DNA of 64,000 bases, taken from NCBI RefSeq assembly GCF_001656295.1, contig NZ_LXHE01000002.1, positions 62,001 through 126,000 on the forward strand. The letters are read 5' to 3'. The DNA comes from Moraxella catarrhalis (lineage in GTDB: Bacteria; Pseudomonadota; Gammaproteobacteria; Pseudomonadales; Moraxellaceae). Each line of letters begins with the position of its first letter. The stretch's first letter is position 1. Both the position numbers and the translations under genes were made by a program. Shown here one piece after another: positions 56,468 to 64,000 of the stretch. The notes beneath the pieces were generated by a model, which worked only from the letters and a program-made list of their open reading frames with translations, searched no databases and was not told the origin of the DNA.

Positions 56468-57052
56468 TTAAGCCTCCCCAACGGTCAAGATTGAGCCATC
56501 GATACTATAAATTGGCACAGGTAGGTTTGTAGGGGCGGGTACGCCATTATAAACACGCCCAGCCAAATCATACAAAGATCCATGGCAAGGACAGAAGAAA
56601 CCGCCAAACCAATCAGCACCACCCAAATCTGCCGCGCCTACTTCAGGACGGTAAGTCGGTGCGCAGCCAAGATGCGTACACACACCTTCCACTACCAAAA
56701 GTTCTGGCTGCAGGGAGCGCGTTTCGTTTTTGCACTCTTCAGGCTGGATTGAAGCCTCAGAATTTGGATCGCTTAATTTTGGGGTTACTTTGCTTAGATT
56801 TGCCACCATTTCTTCAGTACGTCTGACAACAAAGATGGGCTTACCGCGATATTTAACGGTGATCATTTGACCGTTTTCAATGCCTGAAATGTCTTGAACG
56901 ACAGCGGCACCTGCAGCTTCCGCTTTGGCGCTTGGATACCAAGATCGCACAAATGGGGTGGCAATCGCACCAACACCAACCGCTCCAATGGCAGCTGTGG
57001 TTGCGATTAGGACTCTACGGCGTTTAACATTCACGCCTTCGGCATGGCTCAT
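56468..57052 (-). CDS. petA: Ubiquinol-cytochrome c reductase Rieske iron-sulfur subunit
   Basis: The 194-residue protein has a Tat-type N-terminus with twin arginine region KRRRVLIATTAAIGAVGVGAIATPFV, which is also the membrane anchor. The cluster-binding boxes are CTHLGC (in EGVCTHLGCAPTYRPE) and CPCHGS (in FFCPCHGSLYDLAGRVYNG). It carries the 2Fe-2S centre of complex III. The start has a GGAGGAAG site. A perfect 16-base palindrome lies just upstream of that site. Confidence 0.97.
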   Translation of the reverse strand: MSHAEGVNVKRRRVLIATTAAIGAVGVGAIATPFVRSWYPSAKAEAAGAAVVQDISGIENGQMITVKYRGKPIFVVRRTEEMVANLSKVTPKLSDPNSEASIQPEECKNETRSLQPELLVVEGVCTHLGCAPTYRPEVGAADLGGADWFGGFFCPCHGSLYDLAGRVYNGVPAPTNLPVPIYSIDGSILTVGEA

Positions 57053-57521
57053 TAAAACTTCCTCCAGAAAAAGAATGGGAATATTCCCATACTGGGTGTG
57101 TGGCTATAATAAAACACTTTTATTAAATTTGCCACATTTGCTGTGCCTATTTTTGCTAAATATGACTATTTTAAGCTATTTTTGTAATAAAATAAATTAC
57201 TCTTTTACAAACTTATCAAAAAAGTCGCAAAAAAATTGAGTGATTGAACGAAAATGTATTTTTATAAAATACTAGCTTATAAAAGGTGTTTGAAAAACTA
57301 ATATAATTAAAATTTTCGTAAAAAATTATCTCTATAATGTTACCATATTTTAAAAATTTTTTCTGCACTAAAGCTGATAAAACACTCAAAAATTTGCAAA
57401 TGTTTCAACTCAAAATTGAGAAATTTAGCACTTGCAACAACTGTCATTAAACCAATAAGAATGATAGGTATTTTTGACTCACCATGATCATTTGATTGAT
57501 GAACTGATGAAAAATAAGTAT
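57053..57521. other. Long AT-rich region upstream of petA
   Basis: This region of about 470 bases separates petA from the rpsI terminator. It holds a perfect palindrome (57075-57090) and a -10-like TATTAT on the minus strand at 57106-57111, which would make a leader of about 45 bases for petA. The rest (57120-57520) is very AT-rich with no recognised gene, hairpin or repeat. Confidence 0.45.
57075..57090. promoter_or_regulatory. Perfect 16-base palindrome in the petA leader
   Basis: ATGGGAATATTCCCAT reads the same on both strands. It lies about 23 bases before the petA start, between the candidate -10 and the ribosome site. Possible operator for a dimeric regulator or an RNA hairpin. Confidence 0.5.
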
Positions 57522-57555
57522 AAAAAAACTCTCGATAAATCGAGAGCTTTTTTGA
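57522..57555 (-). terminator. Terminator after rpsI
   Basis: On the minus strand AAAGCTCTCGA pairs with TCGAGAGTTTTTTT around a TTTA loop, about 15 bases after the rpsI stop. Confidence 0.92.
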
Positions 57556-57570
57556 AACGATAAATGTGAA

Positions 57571-57957
57571 TTAGCGTTTTGAAAATTGTGGGCGTTTACG
57601 AGCTTTGCGTAGACCCAATTTTTTACGCTCAACTTCACGAGCATCACGAGTTACAAAGCCAGCTGCTTTAAGTGCAGGCTTGTGGCTTTCATCAGATTCA
57701 ATCAATGCACGAGTAATACCGTGACGGATTGCACCTGCCTGACCATTGATACCACCACCAACAACAGTGATATAAAGATCGACGCTGTCAGTAAGCTCAA
57801 GTAGCTCTAGAGGCTGACGCACCACCATGCGTGAAGTTTCACGACCAAAATATTCGTCCAATGATTTGCCATTAACAACGATGTTGCCTGTGCCTTTTGA
57901 CAAGAAGACACGAGCGGTAGAAGTTTTGCGGCGACCAGTGCCGTAATTGCGTTCCAT
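57571..57957 (-). CDS. rpsI: 30S ribosomal protein uS9
   Basis: The 128-residue ribosomal protein starts [40 protein letters not shown], has [21 protein letters not shown] and ends with the conserved basic tail [14 protein letters not shown]. It directly follows rplM with 9 bases between. Confidence 0.98.
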   Translation of the reverse strand: MERNYGTGRRKTSTARVFLSKGTGNIVVNGKSLDEYFGRETSRMVVRQPLELLELTDSVDLYITVVGGGINGQAGAIRHGITRALIESDESHKPALKAAGFVTRDAREVERKKLGLRKARKRPQFSKR

Positions 57958-57966
57958 AATGTCTCC

Positions 57967-58398
57967 TTAGATGTCTAATGCTTTAGGTTGCTGAGCTGTA
58001 TGTGGATGTTCGGTACCTGCATACAGTTTTAGCTTTTTAATCATTGCATAGCCCAAAGGACCCTTTGGAAGCATGCCTTTAACAGCTTTAAACAACACAT
58101 CTTCAGGCTTGTGTGCAAGAAGTTTAGTGAAGTTGGTTTCCTTGATACCGCCTGGATAGCCAGTATGACGATAGTATTTTTTATCCTGAGCTTTTTTGCC
58201 AGTAACAGCAATTTTGTCAGCATTGATAACAACGATATAATCGCCTGTATCAACATGTGGAGTGTACGATGGCTTATGCTTGCCACGAAGACGAGAAGCA
58301 ATCTCAGAAGCTAGGCGACCCAGAGTTTTGCCTTCAGCGTCCACGACATACCAGTCATGTACAACTTCAGCGGGTTTGGCACTGATAGTAGTAGTCAT
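57967..58398 (-). CDS. rplM: 50S ribosomal protein uL13
   Basis: The product is 143 residues from the ATG at 58398 ([69 protein letters not shown]), almost the E. coli length. An in-frame ATG 12 codons upstream is outside the family's N-terminus. The C-terminal part has [31 protein letters not shown]. First gene of the rplM-rpsI operon. Confidence 0.97.
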   Translation of the reverse strand: MTTTISAKPAEVVHDWYVVDAEGKTLGRLASEIASRLRGKHKPSYTPHVDTGDYIVVINADKIAVTGKKAQDKKYYRHTGYPGGIKETNFTKLLAHKPEDVLFKAVKGMLPKGPLGYAMIKKLKLYAGTEHPHTAQQPKALDI

Positions 58399-58576
58399 AT
58401 AAAACCTATTTAGTTGAGTTTGAGAGTAATACAAATAAAAATGTCAAGCCTAAGCTTGATTTTACTTGTTTTTAGATTTGGGGAAACGAAGGGCTCTCAA
58501 AAAACAGTTGCAATTATATCAAATCATTATGGCGTTATGCAAGCGTTATTTTGAAAGTTTTTAGCCGATGACATGG

Positions 58577-58765
58577 TTATTTTTTCTTATCTTTTTTATC
58601 GTTACTATCACCTGGGATGATTGCTTTACCGATGGCGACAGTACCTTTTACAACACCTTTGGTTGTTTTATAGGCAATTTTGGCAGGTACAGTGACAACT
58701 TTATGAACGCAGGCGCTCAGTAAGGTGCAAGTCATGAGCATGGCTAATATAGGAAAAAATTTCAT
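58577..58765 (-). CDS. Small lipoprotein with a VHKVVTVP...AYKTTKGVVKGT motif
   Basis: This is a 62-residue protein. The lipoprotein signal ends LLSAC, followed by VHKVVTVPAKIAYKTTKGVVKGTVAIGKAIIPGDSNDKKDKKK with a lysine-rich tail. I recall small lipoproteins with this core in Moraxellaceae genomes, but no function is known. Possibly an outer-membrane-anchored peptidoglycan-binding spacer like Lpp, but there is no heptad pattern. It is a single gene on the minus strand, divergent from mnmG. Confidence 0.72.
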   Translation of the reverse strand: MKFFPILAMLMTCTLLSACVHKVVTVPAKIAYKTTKGVVKGTVAIGKAIIPGDSNDKKDKKK

Positions 58766-58975
58766 AGAATGATTGGCTTACATGAATGGCTTAATATATT
58801 AAATGTTTCGGTCACATTTAGCAAGAGATGTTTGGCTAATTTAAGTAAATCTTGAAATTTAAGCGGCTTGACATCATTGATTTTGTGAAATTATCGCCTA
58901 AATTGTGTTAAAATAGCAAGTTTTTATCAAATCACTGATTTTGCCTATTAAAGCAAGTCTATCGGAAAAAAGCCC

Positions 58976-60868
58976 ATGAATGCAACCACTTATAATTATC
59001 CCAAAACTTATGATGTCATCGTCATTGGCGGTGGTCATGCAGGCACTGAAGCTGCATTGGCAGCAGCTCGAACTGGCGCACAGACTTTGCTTGTGACGCA
59101 TAATATTGAGACTTTGGGGCAGATGAGCTGCAATCCTGCCATTGGTGGGATCGGTAAGTCGCATTTGGTGCGTGAAGTTGATGCCTTGGGCGGTGCAATG
59201 GCACTGGCGACAGATAAGGCAGGCATTCAATTTCGGGTGCTCAATAGTCGAAAAGGGGCGGCGGTCAGAGCCACGCGCGCGCAAGCGGATCGTATCTTAT
59301 ATAAAGCTGCCATTCGGCATACGCTTGAAAATCAGCCTAATCTTGATCTATTTCAGCAGCCTGTAGATGATATTATTATTGAAAATGGTAAAGCAGTGGC
59401 GGTGGTGACGGCATCGGGTGTGCGGATCGGTGCGCGTGCCGTGGTGCTGACATCAGGGACATTTTTGGGCGGGGTGATTTATGTTGGCTTAGACAGCCAA
59501 AGCGGGGGTAGAGCGGGGGATATGCCGTCGATTCGCTTGGCGGATCGCTTGCGTGAGCTCAAGCTGCCGGTGGGACGCCTAAAAACTGGTACACCGGCGC
59601 GCATTGATGCAAGAACGGTGGATTTTAGCGTGATGACGCCGCAGCCAGGTGATACGCCACTGCCTGTCATGAGCTATATGGGTGATGTATCAATGCATCC
59701 GAGCCAAATTAACTGCTATATCACTCATACCAATGAACGCACGCATGATATTATCCGTGCTAATCTTGATCGCAGCCCCATGTTCAGCGGTAAAATTGAA
59801 GGTGTTGGACCTCGTTATTGTCCAAGTATCGAAGATAAGATTCACCGTTTTGCTGATAAAGACAGCCATCAAATTTTTATTGAGCCAGAAGGGCTTACGA
59901 CGCATGAATTATACCCAAATGGCATCTCGACCAGTTTGCCATTTGATGTTCAGGTTGATTTTATTCATAGTATGAAAGGGCTTGAAAATGCGCACATCAC
60001 GCGTCCAGGCTATGCCATTGAATATGATTATTTTGATCCACAAAATCTAAAACCCACGCTAGAAACCAAATCCATTGACGGTTTGTATTTTGCAGGTCAA
60101 ATCAATGGCACAACAGGCTATGAAGAAGCTGCCGCTCAAGGGTTGCTGGCTGGACTAAATGCCGCGCGCCAAGCAACCAATCAAGAAGAATGGACCCCGC
60201 AGCGTCATGAGGCTTATTTGGGCGTGTTGGTGGATGATTTGATTACTCATGGCACCAAAGAGCCTTATCGGATGTTCACCAGCCGTGCTGAGCATCGCCT
60301 GCTTTTGCGCGAAGACAACGCCGATGAGCGCCTAACTGCCATCGGGCGCAAGCTTGGTCTTGTTGATGATGAGCGCTGGGATAAATTTAATCAAAAAATG
60401 GACGCCATCGCCACAGAAACTGCGCGCCTAAAAGACATTTGGGCAGCACCAAACAATGCCATCGGTAAAGAGTTTATGGCTAATACAGGCGAGGTTTTGA
60501 CCAAAGAAAATTCATTGCTGGATCTGCTTAAGCGTCCTACTATTAATTTTTCTGACATTGCTTTGGTATCTAACAGTCAAGTGAGCGCCGAAGTGGGTGA
60601 GCAGATTGAAATTGGCGTCAAATATGCAGGCTATATCGATCGCCAAAATGAAGAAATTGAGCAGATGAAACGCCTTGAAAACACAGCGCTGCCCCTTGAT
60701 TTTGATTATGTGAGCGTGTCGGGTTTGTCTAATGAGATTGTCCAAAAACTCTCACAGGTGCGACCAGCGACATTGGGTCAAGCAAGCCGTATCAGCGGCG
60801 TTACGCCTGCCGCGATCAATTTGCTTGCCATGACCCTTAAAAAACAAAAAGCTGCGATGAAGCGCTAA
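58976..60868 (+). CDS. mnmG: tRNA uridine 5-carboxymethylaminomethyl modification enzyme MnmG (GidA)
   Basis: This 630-residue FAD protein works with MnmE at the wobble uridine of several tRNAs. It has the dinucleotide-binding motif [20 protein letters not shown] near residues 13-31, the [24 protein letters not shown] block, [63 protein letters not shown] and the C-terminal helical domain ending [18 protein letters not shown]. Length is standard. A candidate TAAAAT -10 lies at 58909-58914, about 60 bases upstream. Confidence 0.98.
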   Translation: MNATTYNYPKTYDVIVIGGGHAGTEAALAAARTGAQTLLVTHNIETLGQMSCNPAIGGIGKSHLVREVDALGGAMALATDKAGIQFRVLNSRKGAAVRATRAQADRILYKAAIRHTLENQPNLDLFQQPVDDIIIENGKAVAVVTASGVRIGARAVVLTSGTFLGGVIYVGLDSQSGGRAGDMPSIRLADRLRELKLPVGRLKTGTPARIDARTVDFSVMTPQPGDTPLPVMSYMGDVSMHPSQINCYITHTNERTHDIIRANLDRSPMFSGKIEGVGPRYCPSIEDKIHRFADKDSHQIFIEPEGLTTHELYPNGISTSLPFDVQVDFIHSMKGLENAHITRPGYAIEYDYFDPQNLKPTLETKSIDGLYFAGQINGTTGYEEAAAQGLLAGLNAARQATNQEEWTPQRHEAYLGVLVDDLITHGTKEPYRMFTSRAEHRLLLREDNADERLTAIGRKLGLVDDERWDKFNQKMDAIATETARLKDIWAAPNNAIGKEFMANTGEVLTKENSLLDLLKRPTINFSDIALVSNSQVSAEVGEQIEIGVKYAGYIDRQNEEIEQMKRLENTALPLDFDYVSVSGLSNEIVQKLSQVRPATLGQASRISGVTPAAINLLAMTLKKQKAAMKR

Positions 60869-60951
60869 TAGGTCTTTGATCAAATGAATGATTGTATTTT
60901 GTCAGCCATTCATTTAAATTAATATAAAAAACAACGCGTGAGTCTAACACT

Positions 60952-61923
60952 GTGAGTGCTCAAGAGTTATTTGCTGCCATTGGTTTTGCATTTGTCATTG
61001 TCTTTCCAAACCTTGCTTTGATGACTTTGGGGTACGGTATGCAGCGGCGCGGTGTGGTGAATGCAAATTTCATCGAAGTGGCATCGAGCATGGTGTTTAA
61101 TTATTGCTTGCCTTGCTTGTTATTCTTTAGTGTCCTAAAAAGCGATGTGCAGATTTTGGCGCAGTCTAAGCTGTTGTTGGCAGGATTTATCACGACTTTT
61201 ACGCTGTTTTTTTTGGCGGAAATTTACGCCAAATTTTTTATCAGCGAGCTTAAAGATAAGGGCGTATTTGTGCAAGGGGTGTTTCGCTCAAATATGGCAA
61301 TCATCAGCCTTACAACCGTTTCTAATGCTTATGGCAGCGAAGGTTTGGGCGTGGGTGCAGTCTATATGGGCGTCATCACCATTTTATATAATATCTTGGC
61401 GGTCATCACGCTGTCACGCACCACTCAAAACACGGGCGGATTGTTCACGCAAGCTAAAGATATTTTAATCAAAATCATCAAAAATCCACTGATCATCGCT
61501 TTGGTGTCTGCTTTTGTTTATAAAGCACTTGATTTGCCCATGTTGCCAGAATTTATTAATAAAACAGGCGGATTATTAGGGGCGGTCGCATTGCCACTTG
61601 CACTGATTTGTGCTGGTGCTACTTTGAATATCAAATCCATGATAAGCTTATCAGGATTGTCCATGCAGGCAAGCATTGGGCGTATTGTCATTGCACCACT
61701 CTTAGCGGTGGCGGTGGGTGTGGTGTTTGCCTTAGAACCTTTGCAATTTGGCGTGTTATTTTTAATGGTAGCAAGTCCAGCAGCTGCCGCAAGCTATGTG
61801 ATGGCAAAGGCGATGGGCGGTAATGATGTACTGGCAGCAAACATTTTGGGGTTTACGACAGTCTTTGGGATGATTGGCATGGCGGTGGGCATGGCATTGT
61901 TAAGGGTGCTTGGCTGGGCTTAA
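60952..61923 (+). CDS. AEC (auxin efflux carrier-like) family transporter
   Basis: The 323-residue protein has ten hydrophobic segments in two five-helix halves. Family features are the N-terminal half with NYCLPCLLFFSVLK, then FRSNMAIISLTTVSNAYGSEGLGVGAVYMGVITILYNILAVITL, and the second half with PLALICAGATLNIKSM and SPAAAASYVMAKAMGGNDVLAANILGFTT, typical of bacterial malonate or permease-like AEC proteins. The start is a GTG (60952) with a weak ribosome site, so it is uncertain. Substrate unknown. Confidence 0.87.
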   Translation: MSAQELFAAIGFAFVIVFPNLALMTLGYGMQRRGVVNANFIEVASSMVFNYCLPCLLFFSVLKSDVQILAQSKLLLAGFITTFTLFFLAEIYAKFFISELKDKGVFVQGVFRSNMAIISLTTVSNAYGSEGLGVGAVYMGVITILYNILAVITLSRTTQNTGGLFTQAKDILIKIIKNPLIIALVSAFVYKALDLPMLPEFINKTGGLLGAVALPLALICAGATLNIKSMISLSGLSMQASIGRIVIAPLLAVAVGVVFALEPLQFGVLFLMVASPAAAASYVMAKAMGGNDVLAANILGFTTVFGMIGMAVGMALLRVLGWA

Positions 61924-61938
61924 CCTCTATTATTTTTT

Positions 61939-61968
61939 TGTGTATACAAACTTCTGTGTATACAAACT
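61939..61968. repeat. Two copies of TGTGTATACAAACT
   Basis: The 14-base word occurs at 61939-61952 and again at 61955-61968 (period 16). Each contains the near-palindrome TTGTGTATACAA or TGTATACA. They lie after the AEC gene stop and 160 bases before the hemerythrin gene. Operator-like tandem sites. Confidence 0.6.
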
Positions 61969-62127
61969 GTAGCACAAACACAACAAATGATTAGTGGTAA
62001 ATTTGGGCTAAATTGTTATTATAAGAATAATCCAATGAAAGATGGTTAAACCATTAAAATTCATTAAAATTTTTTATACACTTAGCTGATACCGTTTGGT
62101 ATTAAGCCAAATAATGATAAGGATGCT

Positions 62128-62592
62128 ATGATGAGCCAACAAGATATTTTTCAAGCCCTAACCGAATCACATGACAGACAGCGTAAATTGTGTGATAAGA
62201 TTGAATCGCTGATGGATTCTGACCTTGATGCTGCCAAAAAAGTCTACCCTGAACTTGAGATCGAGCTACAGGCACATGCTGCCGCCGAAGAGCGTCATCT
62301 GTATACACCTGTCATGGAATATGATGATGGGCTGGATTTATCTCGTCATGCCATTGCTGAACATCATGAAATGGATGAGATGATGCATAAATTAAATGAT
62401 GGGCGTATCAGTGATGATACTTGGAAAGAAACTTGCCATGCCCTAATCCATGAGCTACGACATCATCTAAAAGAAGAAGAAAAGAAGTTTTTTATCCAAG
62501 CTAAAAAATTATTGGATGAAGAGCAGCAAGAAAGATTAGGTGCACTTTATGAAGTGGAACACAACCATTTCGAGCGTAATAATGATGAGTAA
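62128..62592 (+). CDS. Hemerythrin (HHE cation-binding) domain protein
   Basis: The 154-residue helical protein has histidines and glutamates placed for a diiron site: an early SHDRQRKLCDKIE, then AHAAAEERHLYTPVME, AIAEHHEMDEMMHKL, CHALIHELRHHLKEEEKKFFIQAKKLLDEEQ. Such single-domain hemerythrins sense or store oxygen or iron, or handle oxidative and nitrosative stress; the role here is unknown. An AAGGA site precedes two adjacent ATGs (62128 and 62131); either may be used. It is convergent with the sbcC remnant. Confidence 0.9.
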   Translation: MMSQQDIFQALTESHDRQRKLCDKIESLMDSDLDAAKKVYPELEIELQAHAAAEERHLYTPVMEYDDGLDLSRHAIAEHHEMDEMMHKLNDGRISDDTWKETCHALIHELRHHLKEEEKKFFIQAKKLLDEEQQERLGALYEVEHNHFERNNDE

Positions 62593-62623
62593 TCATCACA
62601 CATTAAAATAGTAGCGATTTCAT

Positions 62624-62656
62624 AAAAAACCTTGTTATGGCTAACAAGGTTTTTTA
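62624..62656. terminator. Bidirectional terminator between the hemerythrin gene and sbcC
   Basis: AAAAAACCTTGTTA pairs with TAACAAGGTTTTTT around a four-base loop, between the two convergent stop codons. Confidence 0.92.
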
Positions 62657-62675
62657 TTATTAAGGTTGATTTGAT

Positions 62676-64000
62676 TTAAGAAAGGTTTTTGACACCAGCA
62701 CCATGTAAGGTGCTATATCCGCCTGCGTGTTTTTCAACGATGATTTGGGTATCAATGCGTTCTTTTAGGCTGGCGACATGGCTAATAATACCAATACTTT
62801 TACCGCTTTGTTGTAGTTCAAACAAGGTATTAAGCGCCAAATCTAAAGCAGTTTCATCCAGTGTACCAAAGCCTTCATCCAAAAATAGTGATTCAATTTG
62901 TACATTTTGGCTATTAATCTGCGATAAACCGAGTGCCAAAGCCAGTGAGATGATAAAACTTTCACCACCTGATAGATTTTTACTGCTGCGTACCGCATCG
63001 CCTTGGTGAAGATCTGTCACTAAGATTTCAAGCGCCTTTGAGCTATCGCCATCAAAGGTGAGCAGGTAGCGATCGTTCATTTTTGCCAAAATTTGATTGG
63101 CATGATGTAGCACCAAATCCAGTGTTAAACCTTGCACAAAGTTTCGATATTTTTTACCGTCTGCTGAGCCGATCAGCATATCAAGCTTTGCCCAAATTGA
63201 ATTTTCTTGTTCTTGGCGTTGGATGTCTTTAAGAATCTGTGTATGCCGCTGACGGTTTTGAAGCTCGCTATTTTTGATGGCGTTAAGCTCGCCAATAGAT
63301 TGGTTGATGCTCTCTAGCTGTTGTTGCAGATTGATGAGCTCTGTGTGTAAATCTTCAAGCTTGAATTGATGAGCATTAGGGTTTGATTTGATTAAATTAT
63401 CAAGTTTTTCTTGACAGTTATTGATTGATATTGTCGCTTGGTTTAGTTGATTGATGAGCGTATCATGTGCGGTTTTGAGCTCAATCAGCTCATCTTCTGA
63501 GATCATCGCTGTTAGAAATTCATCTTGAGTGCCAAACTCCGATGCCATCAGTGCGTCATCAAACGCTGCTTTGCTTTGATCAAGCTTATTAGTCAATTCT
63601 GTGATGCTAAGATCCAAGCTTTCGATGGTTGCTTTTTGGGCGTGTAAGGCGGTCAGATTATCATGCAAAGCTTTGGTGCTACTATCAAGATCCGCTCTGG
63701 CTTTGGTGAGTTGATCTTGATAATGTTTTTCGGTTTGGTCAGGATCTTGATCACCCAGCAGAGCGGTGCGCTCAGTGACTTGGGTTTTGATTTCAAGAGT
63801 TTTGTCATCCAAAGTGCGGTTTAGCTCATCAATTAAAGGCGTAAGTTCTTGAATTTTTTCGGTGTGTGCGTTGATCTGTGCATCTAAGTGGATAAGCTTG
63901 GTTTGTTTCTCCAAAAGATCATCATTCAGCGCCATCGCTTGATTGGCTTGAGATTCAAGTGAGTGCTGAGTCCTGGATAAAGTGCGCCAAACTTGGTCAA
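62676..64000 (-). CDS. sbcC: Exonuclease SbcC, C-terminal part (5' end outside window)
   Basis: The minus-strand frame is open to the window edge, so at least 440 residues of a larger protein are present. Most of it is coiled coil (many heptad-like Leu/Glu/Lys/Gln repeats). The C-terminal ATPase half has KYRNFVQGLTLDLVLHHANQILAKMNDRYLL, the ABC signature NLSGGESFIISLALALGLSQ and Walker B IESLFLDEGFGTLDETAL, as in SbcC/Rad50. The partner sbcD would lie beyond the edge on the same strand. The complex cleaves DNA hairpins and ends. An internal ATG at 63935 is not the real start. Confidence 0.93.
   Translation of the reverse strand, partial: DQVWRTLSRTQHSLESQANQAMALNDDLLEKQTKLIHLDAQINAHTEKIQELTPLIDELNRTLDDKTLEIKTQVTERTALLGDQDPDQTEKHYQDQLTKARADLDSSTKALHDNLTALHAQKATIESLDLSITELTNKLDQSKAAFDDALMASEFGTQDEFLTAMISEDELIELKTAHDTLINQLNQATISINNCQEKLDNLIKSNPNAHQFKLEDLHTELINLQQQLESINQSIGELNAIKNSELQNRQRHTQILKDIQRQEQENSIWAKLDMLIGSADGKKYRNFVQGLTLDLVLHHANQILAKMNDRYLLTFDGDSSKALEILVTDLHQGDAVRSSKNLSGGESFIISLALALGLSQINSQNVQIESLFLDEGFGTLDETALDLALNTLFELQQSGKSIGIISHVASLKERIDTQIIVEKHAGGYSTLHGAGVKNLS

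Noticed and set aside
57091-57521. Hidden tRNA or small RNA in the long gap before petA
   Set aside because: No cloverleaf arms, TTCGA-type T-loop or GC-rich stems were found; the stretch is just very AT-rich. A search with tRNAscan or Infernal would settle it.
61939-61968. CRISPR-like direct repeats
   Set aside because: Only two 14-base copies exist, with a 2-base spacer and no cas genes; they are better seen as tandem sites.

Overview
The window is a 64 kb chromosomal segment of a moderately AT-rich gammaproteobacterium, most likely Moraxellaceae and probably Moraxella. I infer this from a CarO-type outer-membrane protein with Acinetobacter-like sequence blocks, tandem fadD genes, the block rplM-rpsI / petABC / sspAB, a comF-pilVWX minor pilin block, and small lipoproteins of Moraxellaceae character. 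No tRNA, rRNA, insertion sequence, integrase or CRISPR array was seen.

Layout. 1-0.9 kb: C-terminal end of a large repeat protein with RTX-like GxGND motifs. 1-15 kb: housekeeping genes (cysS, two periplasmic cytochromes c, a membrane protein with an RnfH-like gene, an MliC-like lipoprotein, nhaA, a TauE/SafE permease, coaBC, two tandem acyl-CoA ligases, rph). 16.3-22.2 kb: a complete type I secretion system (TolC-like pore with a probable 3' frameshift, LapB-like ABC exporter, HlyD-like adaptor) whose last gene overlaps a DUF3465 lipoprotein; phospholipase A follows. 23.7-26.9 kb: comF and minor pilins pilV/W/X. 27-33.5 kb: CarO-like porin, a phosphopantetheinyl transferase, pal, pepN, waaA.

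33.6-36.5 kb is a gene graveyard. It holds a pirin gene with a frameshift and two stops, a maleylacetate reductase with a one-base frameshift, and 3' remnants of a LysR regulator and a PcaF-type thiolase fused back to back by a deletion that removed both 5' ends. Maleylacetate reductase makes 3-oxoadipate and PcaF cleaves 3-oxoadipyl-CoA, so these look like remains of one aromatic catabolic pathway.

36.7-49.6 kb: rsmE, a drug/metabolite transporter, a three-gene peptidoglycan O-acetylation / de-O-acetylation operon (patA-patB-ape1 type, minus strand), cmoM, an unrecognised lipoprotein, a TrpXYZ-type ABC uptake system with two paralogous binding proteins, and purU. 49.9-64 kb: clpB, then on the minus strand rplM-rpsI, petABC (cytochrome bc1) and sspA-sspB-NRDE, then mnmG, an AEC-family carrier, a hemerythrin protein, and the 3' part of sbcC running off the window.

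Most worth a second look: the decayed catabolic locus and its deletion scar, the frameshifted TolC tail, the DUF3465 gene overlapping the secretion adaptor, the O-acetylation operon, the near-identical tract shared by the two fadD genes, and three operator-like repeats (before petA, fadD2 and the hemerythrin gene).
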